Assembly: GCF_003668555.1 (NCBI RefSeq)
Contig: NZ_RCWN01000003.1
Span: 1-62,661, forward strand
Source of the DNA: Notoacmeibacter ruber
Lineage (GTDB): Bacteria > Pseudomonadota > Alphaproteobacteria > Rhizobiales > Rhizobiaceae
Reading direction: 5' to 3'
Length of the DNA stretch: 62,661 nucleotides
Shown here: piece by piece, positions 32,442 to 40,165 of the stretch
Position numbering within the stretch: position 1 is the first letter of the stretch
Layout of the letters: the number at the start of each line of letters is the position of its first letter
Translations under genes and position numbers: made by a program
The notes under the pieces: model-generated
Told to the model about the DNA's origin: nothing
Database searches by the model: none
What the model saw: only the letters and a program-made list of their open reading frames with translations

Positions 32442-34289
32442 TCAGGCCATGCCTTCGGGGAGCCATTTGGCGATCCGCTCGGCCTGTTCGGCAGTGACGC
32501 CATGCACGGCCTGTGTCTCCTTGCTACTGAACAGCTTCTCCAACCTGTCGGCCTTCTCGCTCTTTTTCAGCTTGGCGAAGGATTTGGCCGCCGCATCGTT
32601 CTCGGAGAGGTCCAGAAGATCGCGCCACAGATCATTGAGATAGGCCCCGCCGACGCGGCCAAAGAAGTTCGTAGCGGTTGGGGTCCAGACCGCCCGAATG
32701 TCGGTTTCAACCTCCTTGTCGAGAAGGGCGGCAAGCTTGTCATCGCCAATGCTGACCAGCGCGGCGAGGTGACGGGTCAGTTCGGCCATGACGTGATCGT
32801 TCCCACGCGCCCGGAAGGCGCGAAAACCTTTCGCAAGGTCCGATCCAAACGGATCGTCTGGACGGTCTGCCGGTGTGGTCAGGCGCCTATCGAGTTCGTA
32901 GCCGTCGCCTGATGTGGTCGGCCAGTTGGCAACGTCAGACGTCCTCAAACCGAATGCGTTTCGATACCCCATCTTGCCGGTAAGCTGATAGGCCAGAAGC
33001 GCCAGCAGCAGTTCCGGATTGGCGAGCGCGGCATTTTGCCGAGCGCCGGTCGCCACCCGCGCCAGATCGTCGGCGAGCGCATTGGAAATTGCCGGTTTGG
33101 CGGCGGGTTCGCCTGTGCTGTGTGACGAGCCCTGCAGAAGCCCTGCCTCAATGGCCGCCACCTTGTCTTCGTTGCGCACAATACCTTTGGCGCACTGGAA
33201 AACGCCTTGCGTATCGACATAGGCGATGATCCCGGCATGGGTTTTCTGTTCGTCGGAGTAATCGCCGTCGATGATGGCCTGTAGCGCATTCAATTCATCG
33301 AGGCCGTCGTCATCAAGCACGTCTCCATTGGCAAGCTCGGCCAGCTCGTCATAGCGTTCCGATCTTGCTTCGCTTAGATCGCCCGCTTCGGGGTAGAGCC
33401 GCGCCATTTTGGCGTCTTCGATCGTGTGATAGCCGATATAGCTTTCTTCGATGGTTTCGGCCCATTTCCAGCCCGCCTCCGATTGGATCGCCCCGGCGAC
33501 CTCCGAGAGTTTGTCGCGAAAGATGGCATCGACCAGATCGGGATTTTCCAGCGAAACGACATCGGAAAAGAGGTCGTTCGTGACCTTGCCGCCTGCTTCT
33601 GTGTAGGCGTCCAGTCCGATGAAGCGAACGCGCCGGTCTGTGGCATTGATCCGGTCGGGTTTCAGCAGGGTCTTGATCTGGTGTTCGGAGAGATTGCGGG
33701 CTTTTGCGATGTCCAGCACTTCAAGACTGCGCTGTTCGTCCTCGCTGATTGTGAAGGCGCTGGCGCTGCCAAGGCCGATGGCGTTTTGGGCCAGCGCATC
33801 GATGATCGGCGTCGGCAGATTGGCGAGTGCAAGCCGCTTGTAGACATGATTTTCAGAGACGGCAAAGGCGCGGGCGATGACGGCAACGGTCGCACCGGCC
33901 TTTTCCATCTTTCCATAGGCACGGATTTCGTCTGCGGGATGGAGGTCCCGGCGGGCAGCGTTTTCAGCGACGGCCCAAGCCTGCGCTGTCAGACTGTCGG
34001 GTGCGATCTGGACGCGCGGATTGGCAAGGTCGGGGTGTTGGGCGATGTGATCGGTTTTGGCCAATAGCTGCAACGCGCGAAGGCGTCGGCCACCAGCAAC
34101 GATTCCGATGCCGCCCTTGTCGTCACGCAAACCGGCAAGATTTTGGATGAGGCCAGCGGTTCGAATGCTTTCGGCCAGTTCTGCCACTTCGTCATCGGTG
34201 ACGTTCTGGCGCGGGTTGAGGGGTGACAGATAGAGGCTTTCAAGGGGAAAGCGGGTTTCTTCGGCGGTGATGGTTTCGTGCTTGGACAT
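32442..34289 (-). CDS. Large ParB/Spo0J-like protein
   Basis: A 615-residue protein. The ParB nuclease-like domain occupies about 15-110 (LSPLNPRQNVTDDEVAELAESIRTAG and GIVAGGRRLRALQLL), followed by an HTH (VIARAFAVSENHVYKRLALANLP, about 138-160). The C-terminal 400 residues are unique to this plasmid-borne family. It is not next to a parA gene, unlike RepB of the repABC operon, and so probably acts in gene regulation or DNA protection rather than partition. A terminator follows. Confidence 0.82.
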   Translation of the reverse strand: MSKHETITAEETRFPLESLYLSPLNPRQNVTDDEVAELAESIRTAGLIQNLAGLRDDKGGIGIVAGGRRLRALQLLAKTDHIAQHPDLANPRVQIAPDSLTAQAWAVAENAARRDLHPADEIRAYGKMEKAGATVAVIARAFAVSENHVYKRLALANLPTPIIDALAQNAIGLGSASAFTISEDEQRSLEVLDIAKARNLSEHQIKTLLKPDRINATDRRVRFIGLDAYTEAGGKVTNDLFSDVVSLENPDLVDAIFRDKLSEVAGAIQSEAGWKWAETIEESYIGYHTIEDAKMARLYPEAGDLSEARSERYDELAELANGDVLDDDGLDELNALQAIIDGDYSDEQKTHAGIIAYVDTQGVFQCAKGIVRNEDKVAAIEAGLLQGSSHSTGEPAAKPAISNALADDLARVATGARQNAALANPELLLALLAYQLTGKMGYRNAFGLRTSDVANWPTTSGDGYELDRRLTTPADRPDDPFGSDLAKGFRAFRARGNDHVMAELTRHLAALVSIGDDKLAALLDKEVETDIRAVWTPTATNFFGRVGGAYLNDLWRDLLDLSENDAAAKSFAKLKKSEKADRLEKLFSSKETQAVHGVTAEQAERIAKWLPEGMA

Positions 34290-34354
34290 GGTGTTTGGTC
34301 CTTCAAGGGATCGATCAATGGGGAATTGCGGCCAAGGGGCTGGCCGCGCTGAGG

Positions 34355-34801
34355 TCAGTAGTCTTCTGGAAACATGATGGTCAGGAGCCGCCGCGTTTGG
34401 GCGTCGTCCAAGGCGTCTTCGGTGCCGTATTGATAGTCGGCATCGTAGAGGTCGATTTTCCAGAAGAGGTCTTTGCCAAGGGCTGTGACCTTCCCGAAAT
34501 CATGTTCGCCATATGGGTCGTTGTCGTCTTCAAAGGCAGTTTGCGCGGCGACGGCCTGCATAGCGGCAAGCTGAAACGCTTCGCTTTCGAAAGCGACGGC
34601 ACGGGTCATAACGACGCGGCCAATGGGGGCGCTCTCATTTGAAGCTGTCAGGCTTTGGCGACGAAAGGCATCGTTCTTTTCGGCAATCGCGGTTGCGCGC
34701 GAAACGTTGACAAGGCTGCCGCCGCAAGCCGAGCAGCAATCGGGGATCATGGAATCCAGCGTCTCGGTCGATCCGCAGGACAGGCATATGTATTGAGCCA
34801 T
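34355..34801 (-). CDS. DUF3768 protein with zinc ribbon
   Basis: A 148-residue protein. The N-terminus has CLSCGST and CCSACGG, four cysteines of a zinc ribbon (about 6-28). The rest is the DUF3768 domain with IGRVVMTRAVAFESEAFQLAAMQAV, then DPYGEHDFGKV and YDADYQYGTEDALD. DUF3768 proteins are common on alphaproteobacterial conjugative plasmids and have no known function. The ATG has GGAGGCCACAA upstream, as in ardC. Downstream is the parB-like gene, separated by 65 bases. Confidence 0.82.
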   Translation of the reverse strand: MAQYICLSCGSTETLDSMIPDCCSACGGSLVNVSRATAIAEKNDAFRRQSLTASNESAPIGRVVMTRAVAFESEAFQLAAMQAVAAQTAFEDDNDPYGEHDFGKVTALGKDLFWKIDLYDADYQYGTEDALDDAQTRRLLTIMFPEDY

Positions 34802-35411
34802 TTGTGGCCTCCTTAGTGGTGAAGCCCCGTGCCGGTCTTGGTGCCGATCATGAGGGGCGGTCTGGCAAGTGAGCCGCGCAAAGCGCGCGCCTCTCTTGCT
34901 GGACTGCCTCCCGGCGAGGGCAGGAGGGGGACCCGTGCCAGGTCTGAGGACGGCGGGAAGGAGGGGAGGGGGATCACCCGGCAACGCAGTCCGGAGCGCC
35001 ATGGCGGCGAACGGGACCGATGTCGGGGACACCCTGACTGACGCCGGACGAACGGCCTAGGCGCGGGGGAACCGGCGGTTCACGAATTCCACCAAGGAGC
35101 GATCGGCGCGCGCAAAGCGCCGATCTCCAGAGCCTCGCCCAAGCGAGCGTTACCCGACTGGGCCGGGACAGGCGTGTTCCGCACGACCATGGGGGCCGTG
35201 ATGGTGGCTGGCTCGGAAGAGACTGACGACAGCACAATGGGCGCCCAGGAAGAGTGGAGCCGTTCGGCCCGGTGAGGGTTTGAAGAGACCGAATAGGGCG
35301 CGCTCACGCATTCATGCGGGATGGGCTCACAATCTCAAATCGAGACTGATTTGCAGAGGTCAAAAGCCATTCTTCATTGGCTTAGACCGTGGTTTTCATT
35401 AGAGGAATCGA
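34802..35411. other. GC-rich gap with repeated leader and hairpin
   Basis: Contains the leader word GAGCCGCGCAAAGCGCGCG (near 34871-34889) shared with ardC, and a perfect hairpin GATCGGCGC/GCGCCGATC (35101-35109 and 35117-35125). Open frames over this region are GC-driven shadows without family signatures. The right end should hold the promoter of the SNase-like gene. Confidence 0.5.
35101..35125. other. Perfect hairpin
   Basis: Nine-base arms GATCGGCGC and GCGCCGATC around a seven-base loop, GCGCAAA. The loop and inner arm repeat the CGCAAAGCGC theme of the ardC and DUF3768 leaders. Confidence 0.5.
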
Positions 35412-36092
35412 ATGCCTATTTTCCGACGCAGACGCCGCCGGCGCGGCCCCGGTCTCCTTGTCATCATGATCGCTTTGGCCGGTATCTTGCTACTGCGCCA
35501 GACAGATCTCGATGCGCTTAATATTCAAGGTTTCGAACTGTCGGACCTGAACTTCGAAAAGCTCGATGCAAAACGCTGGAGCCTGGACGAACTGACCGTC
35601 TCGACCTTCGGCGATCAAATCACAATCTGGATCGACCGCCTGAAAGACCAGCTCGGCCTCGACATAACCTCATCCAAAATCACCACGGTTGAAGGCGTGG
35701 CACGCATCATCGATGGCGACACACTGGCCATAAACGATCGGCGAATCCGGCTGTTCGGCATCGACGCGCCGGAATCGGATCAGACCTGCAAGATGAAAGC
35801 GACGGGAACAGCCTGGCGCTGCGGCGACGCGGCAACCGAAACCCTCGCTCAATTGATTGGGACACGGCCTATTTCCTGCGAAATCCGCGATACAGATCGC
35901 TATGGGCGGCTAGTCGGGATTTGCCAGGTAGGTTCGCTCGATCTCAATAGCCGCATGGTCGCTGAGGGTTTTGCGATGGCCTATCGTCGCTATTCGCTTC
36001 GTTATGTCGATGAAGAGAGCGCGGCGCGAAGCGCCGCGCTTGGTCTTTGGTCGACGGAATTCGAGCGCCGGAGTGACTGGCGGCGGCATTAG
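35412..36092 (+). CDS. Membrane-anchored SNase-like nuclease
   Basis: A 226-residue protein. A very basic start (FRRRRRRRGPG) precedes one transmembrane helix (about 14-29). A linker follows to the staphylococcal-nuclease domain (about 94-220): VARIIDGDTLAINDRRIRLFGIDAPESDQTC holds the catalytic Arg and Asp, and RDTDRYGRLVGIC follows. The catalytic domain should face the periplasm. Such proteins are common on alphaproteobacterial plasmids; a role in entry or recycling of DNA is possible. Confidence 0.87.
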   Translation: MPIFRRRRRRRGPGLLVIMIALAGILLLRQTDLDALNIQGFELSDLNFEKLDAKRWSLDELTVSTFGDQITIWIDRLKDQLGLDITSSKITTVEGVARIIDGDTLAINDRRIRLFGIDAPESDQTCKMKATGTAWRCGDAATETLAQLIGTRPISCEIRDTDRYGRLVGICQVGSLDLNSRMVAEGFAMAYRRYSLRYVDEESAARSAALGLWSTEFERRSDWRRH

Positions 36093-36144
36093 TTTTTACG
36101 CGATACGATAAACGCAAAAGAGCGGCCGTGAGGCCGCTCCTGTC

Positions 36145-36402
36145 TTAGGCGCCGAAGATCTTGATGGCTGCGCCTGTTGCTGCGGCCGTGGCGCCGATCA
36201 GCGCCGCCGCGGCCAGGGCCGGGGCGAGCACGGCGTCCCATTTGAGCTTGTTGCCTTCCATGGCAAGCTTGCGGCTCTCGTGTAGGAATTTGCTGCTTTC
36301 CTGGATGAGCTTGCCCGTCTCGGCCAGCAACTTCGCCGTTTCGGCACGCATCCGCTCATCATAGAGCGCTTTTTCTTCACTGGTCATGTTCGTATCGCTC
36401 AT
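36145..36402 (-). CDS. Small membrane protein
   Basis: An 85-residue protein: an amphipathic, charged helix (about 8-55: EEKALYDERMRAETAKLLAE, with repeating K-L-x-x-E) then a hydrophobic C-terminal segment (about 58-82: LAPALAAAALIGATAAATGAAIKIF). The start has a strong GAAGGAGAAATGCC. It looks like a coiled-coil protein tethered by a C-terminal membrane helix. Function unknown. Confidence 0.6.
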   Translation of the reverse strand: MSDTNMTSEEKALYDERMRAETAKLLAETGKLIQESSKFLHESRKLAMEGNKLKWDAVLAPALAAAALIGATAAATGAAIKIFGA

Positions 36403-36637
36403 GGCATTTCTCCTTTGAAGATAGAGCAAAGCGCCGGGAGAATCGAGGCTGACGCCCCGCCCGGTCGCCGCCGATCGGACACGCCAGGTCCAGGACCGCC
36501 CGGAACGGGTGGCTTGCAAGACGCGTCGCCAGCGCGTCGCCGTCCTTGAACGGTGTGGTAGACTGCGAAGACCGTGTGGGGTGGAAGGTCCGGCCCCGGC
36601 CCTTTCGGGCCGGGTGAACAGCCGGACGCCGAATTGT

Positions 36638-36695
36638 CAAAAAAAAGCCCTGGCGAAGCAGGGCCAAATCATCCTTCACCACGAAGGACGGATCG
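36638..36695 (-). terminator. Terminator with conserved upstream hairpin, copy 2
   Basis: Leftward, GCCCTG/CAGGGC arms (36647-36664) are followed by an uninterrupted T9 run. Just before it is ATCCTTCACCACGAAGGACG (about 36671-36690), near-identical to the word next to the terminator at 32332. No recognised gene reads into it, so it may end a small RNA. Confidence 0.65.
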
Positions 36696-36756
36696 CGCGG
36701 GGTAGCGCGTCCATGCCAACGCTATCACAGACACACAAAAGAGCAATATTGTTTTA

Positions 36757-36832
36757 GGGGACTGACTGCCCCCTCGACAGCGCCAAAGGCGCATCCCCGT
36801 GGATATTTTTGGAAAGATGATGGTTTTGACGA
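36757..36832 (+). repeat. Intergenic hairpin element, copy 2
   Basis: GGGGACTGACTGCCCCC, then GCGCCAAAGGCGC and CCCCGTGGATATTTTTGG with AAAGATGATGG. Closely related to 30374-30440. Confidence 0.6.
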
Positions 36833-37031
36833 AAAAACAGAAATGTGTTTTGTTAGCGCCACGGTACAGGCGGGGACGCCGATGACCGTGAAAGGTGATA
36901 CACCTTGGCCGGGATCGCGAGATTCCGGCCTTTTTCATGACATTTCAGAGACTGTGTATAGGCCGACCGCCATTGGACATTATTCGTTGGGTGAGTAGAA
37001 GAAGGTAAGTCATTGCACCCGAAACGCGATC

Positions 37032-37400
37032 ATGCCTGAGTCCGCCTTGAGAATAATCCTGGAGGAACCACTGCGCCGGTTGGTGCAGCTTGGTGAGTAC
37101 CGGATTCAGGTCGTCTGCCTTAAAAATGCCTACCAGACGCAGGGCAACTGGCGCGGCACCTGGATCATGCGAGCTGTAACCTCAGACGATCGTCCTGACT
37201 ATACGCTTGTGACCGCCCGCACTGCTCTGGAGGGATCGGAAAAGGTGGAGCCCCGGAGCTTCAAGACATTTGCGGGTGTGGTCGGTTTCCTCCATGAAAC
37301 CGGCTGCATCAGCGCTGATGTCCCGCTCTATAAGGGCATGAGCATCGTCCAACGAAGCCTCGGTCCAAACGATCTGACAAAAGACGACAAGTCGACGTAA
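37032..37400 (+). CDS. Conserved small protein, paralogue of the one at 4862
   Basis: A 122-residue protein with RRLVQLGEYRIQVVC, NWRGTWIMRAVTSDDRPDYTLV and RSFKTFAGVVGFLHETG, lining up over its whole core with the 4862-5209 product. No domain is recognised. This copy faces the orphan RepC gene. Two diverged copies on one plasmid, one at the head of the virB operon and one beside a replication gene, suggest a plasmid-specific regulator. Confidence 0.6.
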   Translation: MPESALRIILEEPLRRLVQLGEYRIQVVCLKNAYQTQGNWRGTWIMRAVTSDDRPDYTLVTARTALEGSEKVEPRSFKTFAGVVGFLHETGCISADVPLYKGMSIVQRSLGPNDLTKDDKST

Positions 37401-37425
37401 CATATTCGGCCCATTGGCAGGTCGC

Positions 37426-38628
37426 TCATTCTCTTCGCAGACCACGTCGCCGCGCCAAACCAATCAGACTCCCCGTAAGATTGAGCTTTCCAGCCCGGAA
37501 TTTTCGCGTCATGGCGCGGAATGCACCGCCCGGATTGATGACCGGAGTCATCGGATGATCGCGATTGGCGTCCAGCACCAGGACGCAAAGCGCCGCGCCG
37601 GCATCTCCCATCACCGTTGCCGCTTCTGTCCAAGCCGAATAATTGATGCCGAGAGATGGCAAAAGGTCATGCGCCCCATCGATCACATCGAGCGGGCGGA
37701 TTTGTCCATGGTCGCTGCAACGCGCGGCGATGAACTGTTTCAGGTCGGGTCCGGCCAATCGGTAAAGGTAATCCGGTTCCAAAAGAACCTTCAGTGGCCC
37801 TTTAGACGCTGTCCGTTCGGCTGCCTCCTTTATTCCAGAGCCCATAACTGCGCCGTCAGGCGCAGTTTCTATTAAATCAAAGTCCGAGGGCTTGCCCGAG
37901 GTCCGTTTGTTCACCGGCACGGTACATTCAGAAGTCTGATCTTCCTTGTTCTCTTGTATATAAGAGCGGAAGTTTTGTTCCGCTCGACCGGAAGAATCAC
38001 ACGTCATTTGGACGATCTGATCGGCCTTTATACACAGCGCGCGAGCGGCCGCGACGTGAGCTTCAAGACTGGCAATCGGCAATTGGCGCAGGGAGCGACT
38101 TGGCGGCCAGCCATTGAGGGCTTCCGCAAGTGCGGCCCGATCGGGGTGGTTGGCTGAGAGGCGCGCCAGCGCCTTGTTCATTCGACGAAGATAGACGCTG
38201 CGTTCCGCGACCAGACGCCTGATGTCTTCGCGCTCCTGGCGAAGCTGATCGCGCAATTCGATCAGGTCGGGAACCATCTCGATAAGGCGTGAAAACACGA
38301 TGCCGCAACGGCTGAGCGAACCGCGTGAGCCATTGGCCTTGATGCGAAGTTCGATGATCCCGAGATCTTCGCTCAGAACGCGCTCATCATAGCGCAGGGC
38401 GCGCGTGGTTTTGTTGAGCGCCAGGGCGGTATCGGCCTGCGAAGCGTAATAGACAGGCTCGCTTGTGCGCGAAGTCCAGTCGCTCGGCCGCGTGCGGCTT
38501 ATCATGTAGAGAAGCGCAGCGAGCCGGTTGCAGCCAAGGCCGATGGCCGGGGCGATTTCGTTGAGTAGCGTTTCGATCTGGCTCCGATGCCAGCCTTGGG
38601 GCAGTGCCGGGTAGGATTCCGCATCCAT
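37426..38628 (-). CDS. Orphan RepC-like replication initiator
   Basis: A 400-residue protein. The N-terminal winged-helix region (about 1-110) includes LNEIAPAIGLGCNRLAALLYMI and TALALNKTTRALRYDERVL; the C-terminal part (INYSAWTEAATVMGDAGAALCV, then GGAFRAMTRKFRAGKLNL) lines up with the C-terminus of RepC at 40166. The ATG at 38628 follows GAGGAATTACGG. No repA or repB precedes it. It may be a second initiator or a copy-number modifier. Confidence 0.72.
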   Translation of the reverse strand: MDAESYPALPQGWHRSQIETLLNEIAPAIGLGCNRLAALLYMISRTRPSDWTSRTSEPVYYASQADTALALNKTTRALRYDERVLSEDLGIIELRIKANGSRGSLSRCGIVFSRLIEMVPDLIELRDQLRQEREDIRRLVAERSVYLRRMNKALARLSANHPDRAALAEALNGWPPSRSLRQLPIASLEAHVAAARALCIKADQIVQMTCDSSGRAEQNFRSYIQENKEDQTSECTVPVNKRTSGKPSDFDLIETAPDGAVMGSGIKEAAERTASKGPLKVLLEPDYLYRLAGPDLKQFIAARCSDHGQIRPLDVIDGAHDLLPSLGINYSAWTEAATVMGDAGAALCVLVLDANRDHPMTPVINPGGAFRAMTRKFRAGKLNLTGSLIGLARRRGLRRE

Positions 38629-38942
38629 AATCCGTAATTCCTCATACCTGACTCCAGGCAAGCCGATCCCGTTCGCAAAAGTTGCGTTTTTCGCTTGCCT
38701 ATGAGGTCGGGAAGGGATAGAAACGGAGCTGTTGACTTTTTCCGTTTCGATTGGTCCTTCTCGACTGGTTGAAATTCCAAGCCCTCGCTTTGGTTGGCGC
38801 CTAGCGGGGGCTTTGCTTTTCCAGCTTTGATTTCTGGGCAGTATTCTCCTTTGCTTTTGCTGATACTTACCGGATCGACCGTGGACGAGCGCACTGAGTC
38901 CCGCAAACCATCCACCGACAGTTCTGTGGATAGCTTCGATGG
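38629..38942. other. Leader of orphan RepC gene
   Basis: About 300 bases with no gene. It holds a plus-strand TTGACT and a strong plus-strand terminator, arranged as a possible antisense RNA (see 38732-38820). The leftward promoter of the orphan repC should be near 38850-38940. Confidence 0.5.
38732..38820 (+). ncRNA. Candidate antisense RNA opposing orphan repC
   Basis: TTGACT (38732-38737) could be a -35 box; the -10 box is weak. A hairpin AAGCCCTCGCT (38779-38789) with AGCGGGGGCTT (38803-38813) is followed by TGCTTTT, a good plus-strand terminator. The layout mirrors the antisense RNA of repABC operons, which pairs with the repC leader. The 5' end is not established. Confidence 0.45.
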
Positions 38943-39668
38943 TCAGTAATTGACCTTCTCGAACCCGTAATTGCCCTCATAGTCCCGCCATTCGATGAAG
39001 ACGGCACGCTGGCTGATTGTCGGGCAATCTTCTTTGCTCCACCCGCTTATGCTTCCATAGGTGATCGGCAGGTTGTGAACGGAGCTAGCACTCCAGCCGA
39101 AACTACCTTGCGTCCCATAGGTGCCGACATCGACATTTTCCGAACGCCGGCAGTATTCGTTCAGCCGGCTCGAAATCCATTGCTGACGAGCGTATTTGAC
39201 ATGGTAGACGCGGATGGACCGAACGAAATCGAATTCTGGTCCGCTGATATCGGTATCGGCAGCGCTACCGATCCTCGCATCCTGAACCCAATGCAGAAGA
39301 GCCGATTTGTCGAACGTTTCGCTGCGAGCCTCGCGCCGAACGGCAGACAAAGGCCTGCTCACTTCCTCTTTCTCGCGTGCAGGAGATTGCGGCGAAGCTT
39401 TTTTAATCGACAAGTTTCGCGCGGGCATTTCGGGTCCCCGATAGGAAATGCCCATTGGACAGCGCCAGATTTGCAGCGGAGGTTCGATAGGCCAAGGAGT
39501 AATACGACGAATGAATTCTGCACGAGCCGCATCACACACAGATCCCCCCGGCCACCCATCAGCCAGACAGAGAAGAATCGCACAGTCAATTTGATATGAT
39601 TGTGCAGGCAGTCCTGACGCTACGAGAATCGGAAGCGATATCACTAATACCTTATTTTTACGTATCAT
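38943..39668 (-). CDS. Exported plasmid-conserved protein
   Basis: About 241 residues from the ATG at 39668. A signal peptide (KVLVISLPILVASGLPAQS) precedes YQIDCAILLCLADGWPGGSVCDAARAEF and ITPWPIEPPLQIWRCPM, a pattern I associate with conserved proteins of alphaproteobacterial plasmids. Four cysteines cluster in the first 70 residues. The C-terminal part has SVHNLPITYGSISGW and FIEWRDYEGNYGF. An ATG at 39710 would add 14 residues ahead of the signal. Function unknown. Confidence 0.6.
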   Translation of the reverse strand: MIRKNKVLVISLPILVASGLPAQSYQIDCAILLCLADGWPGGSVCDAARAEFIRRITPWPIEPPLQIWRCPMGISYRGPEMPARNLSIKKASPQSPAREKEEVSRPLSAVRREARSETFDKSALLHWVQDARIGSAADTDISGPEFDFVRSIRVYHVKYARQQWISSRLNEYCRRSENVDVGTYGTQGSFGWSASSVHNLPITYGSISGWSKEDCPTISQRAVFIEWRDYEGNYGFEKVNY

Positions 39669-39786
39669 TTTTCTATTCACAAAATTATCAGAATGTCTCT
39701 TACATAACATAACTCTGTTTTGTTAGTTTGCTGAAAGCGGATTAGCAAGACCAATCAGACATCATTCCTAGAGAGGGGCTGCATCA

Positions 39787-40125
39787 GTGAGGCAATATCG
39801 CTACGCTTTGGCGAAATGCGTTCAATCGGTAGCTGTCGATGACATCGCGAAGCTGCAGCACTGCTTTGATCAGATTGAAAAAGACGTTCCGGATTATGAA
39901 TCCTGCCGGGCAATCTACGACATGGCTCTGACATCTCTGCCGGTGGCAGCGGCATCCAAAATTGTGCGACAACGCAGATCCACTGTAGAAGACAGCCGCC
40001 CGACAGAACCATTGCGTGTGACAGAAGGTCGCATACAACGATGGGCTTCACTCGTTCAGCGATTTGTGAATTATGCGCTTACGACAGACCAATCTCGCGC
40101 CGACAGGAATGTCTTGAAATCCTGA
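39787..40125 (+). CDS. Small protein of unknown function
   Basis: A 112-residue protein with a GTG start after GAGAGGGG. It is helical with VQSVAVDDIAKLQHCFDQIEKDVPDYESCRAIYDMALTSL; the second half is basic. No family is recognised. It is convergent with repC. Confidence 0.42.
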   Translation: MRQYRYALAKCVQSVAVDDIAKLQHCFDQIEKDVPDYESCRAIYDMALTSLPVAAASKIVRQRRSTVEDSRPTEPLRVTEGRIQRWASLVQRFVNYALTTDQSRADRNVLKS

Positions 40126-40165
40126 AACCTTCGTCGTCAATGGCACTATGAGACCGAGGCACTAA

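Larger units (their letters stand above)
36403..37031. other. Gap with terminator module and intergenic repeat
   Basis: Contains a terminator with conserved upstream hairpin (36638-36695) and copy 2 of the intergenic element (36757-36832). No intact gene is recognised. A small leftward RNA ending at the terminator is possible, as no large gene feeds into it. Confidence 0.5.

Noticed and set aside
36669..36938. 89-codon minus-strand frame over the second terminator module
   Set aside because: Runs through a terminator hairpin and an intergenic repeat; no protein features.
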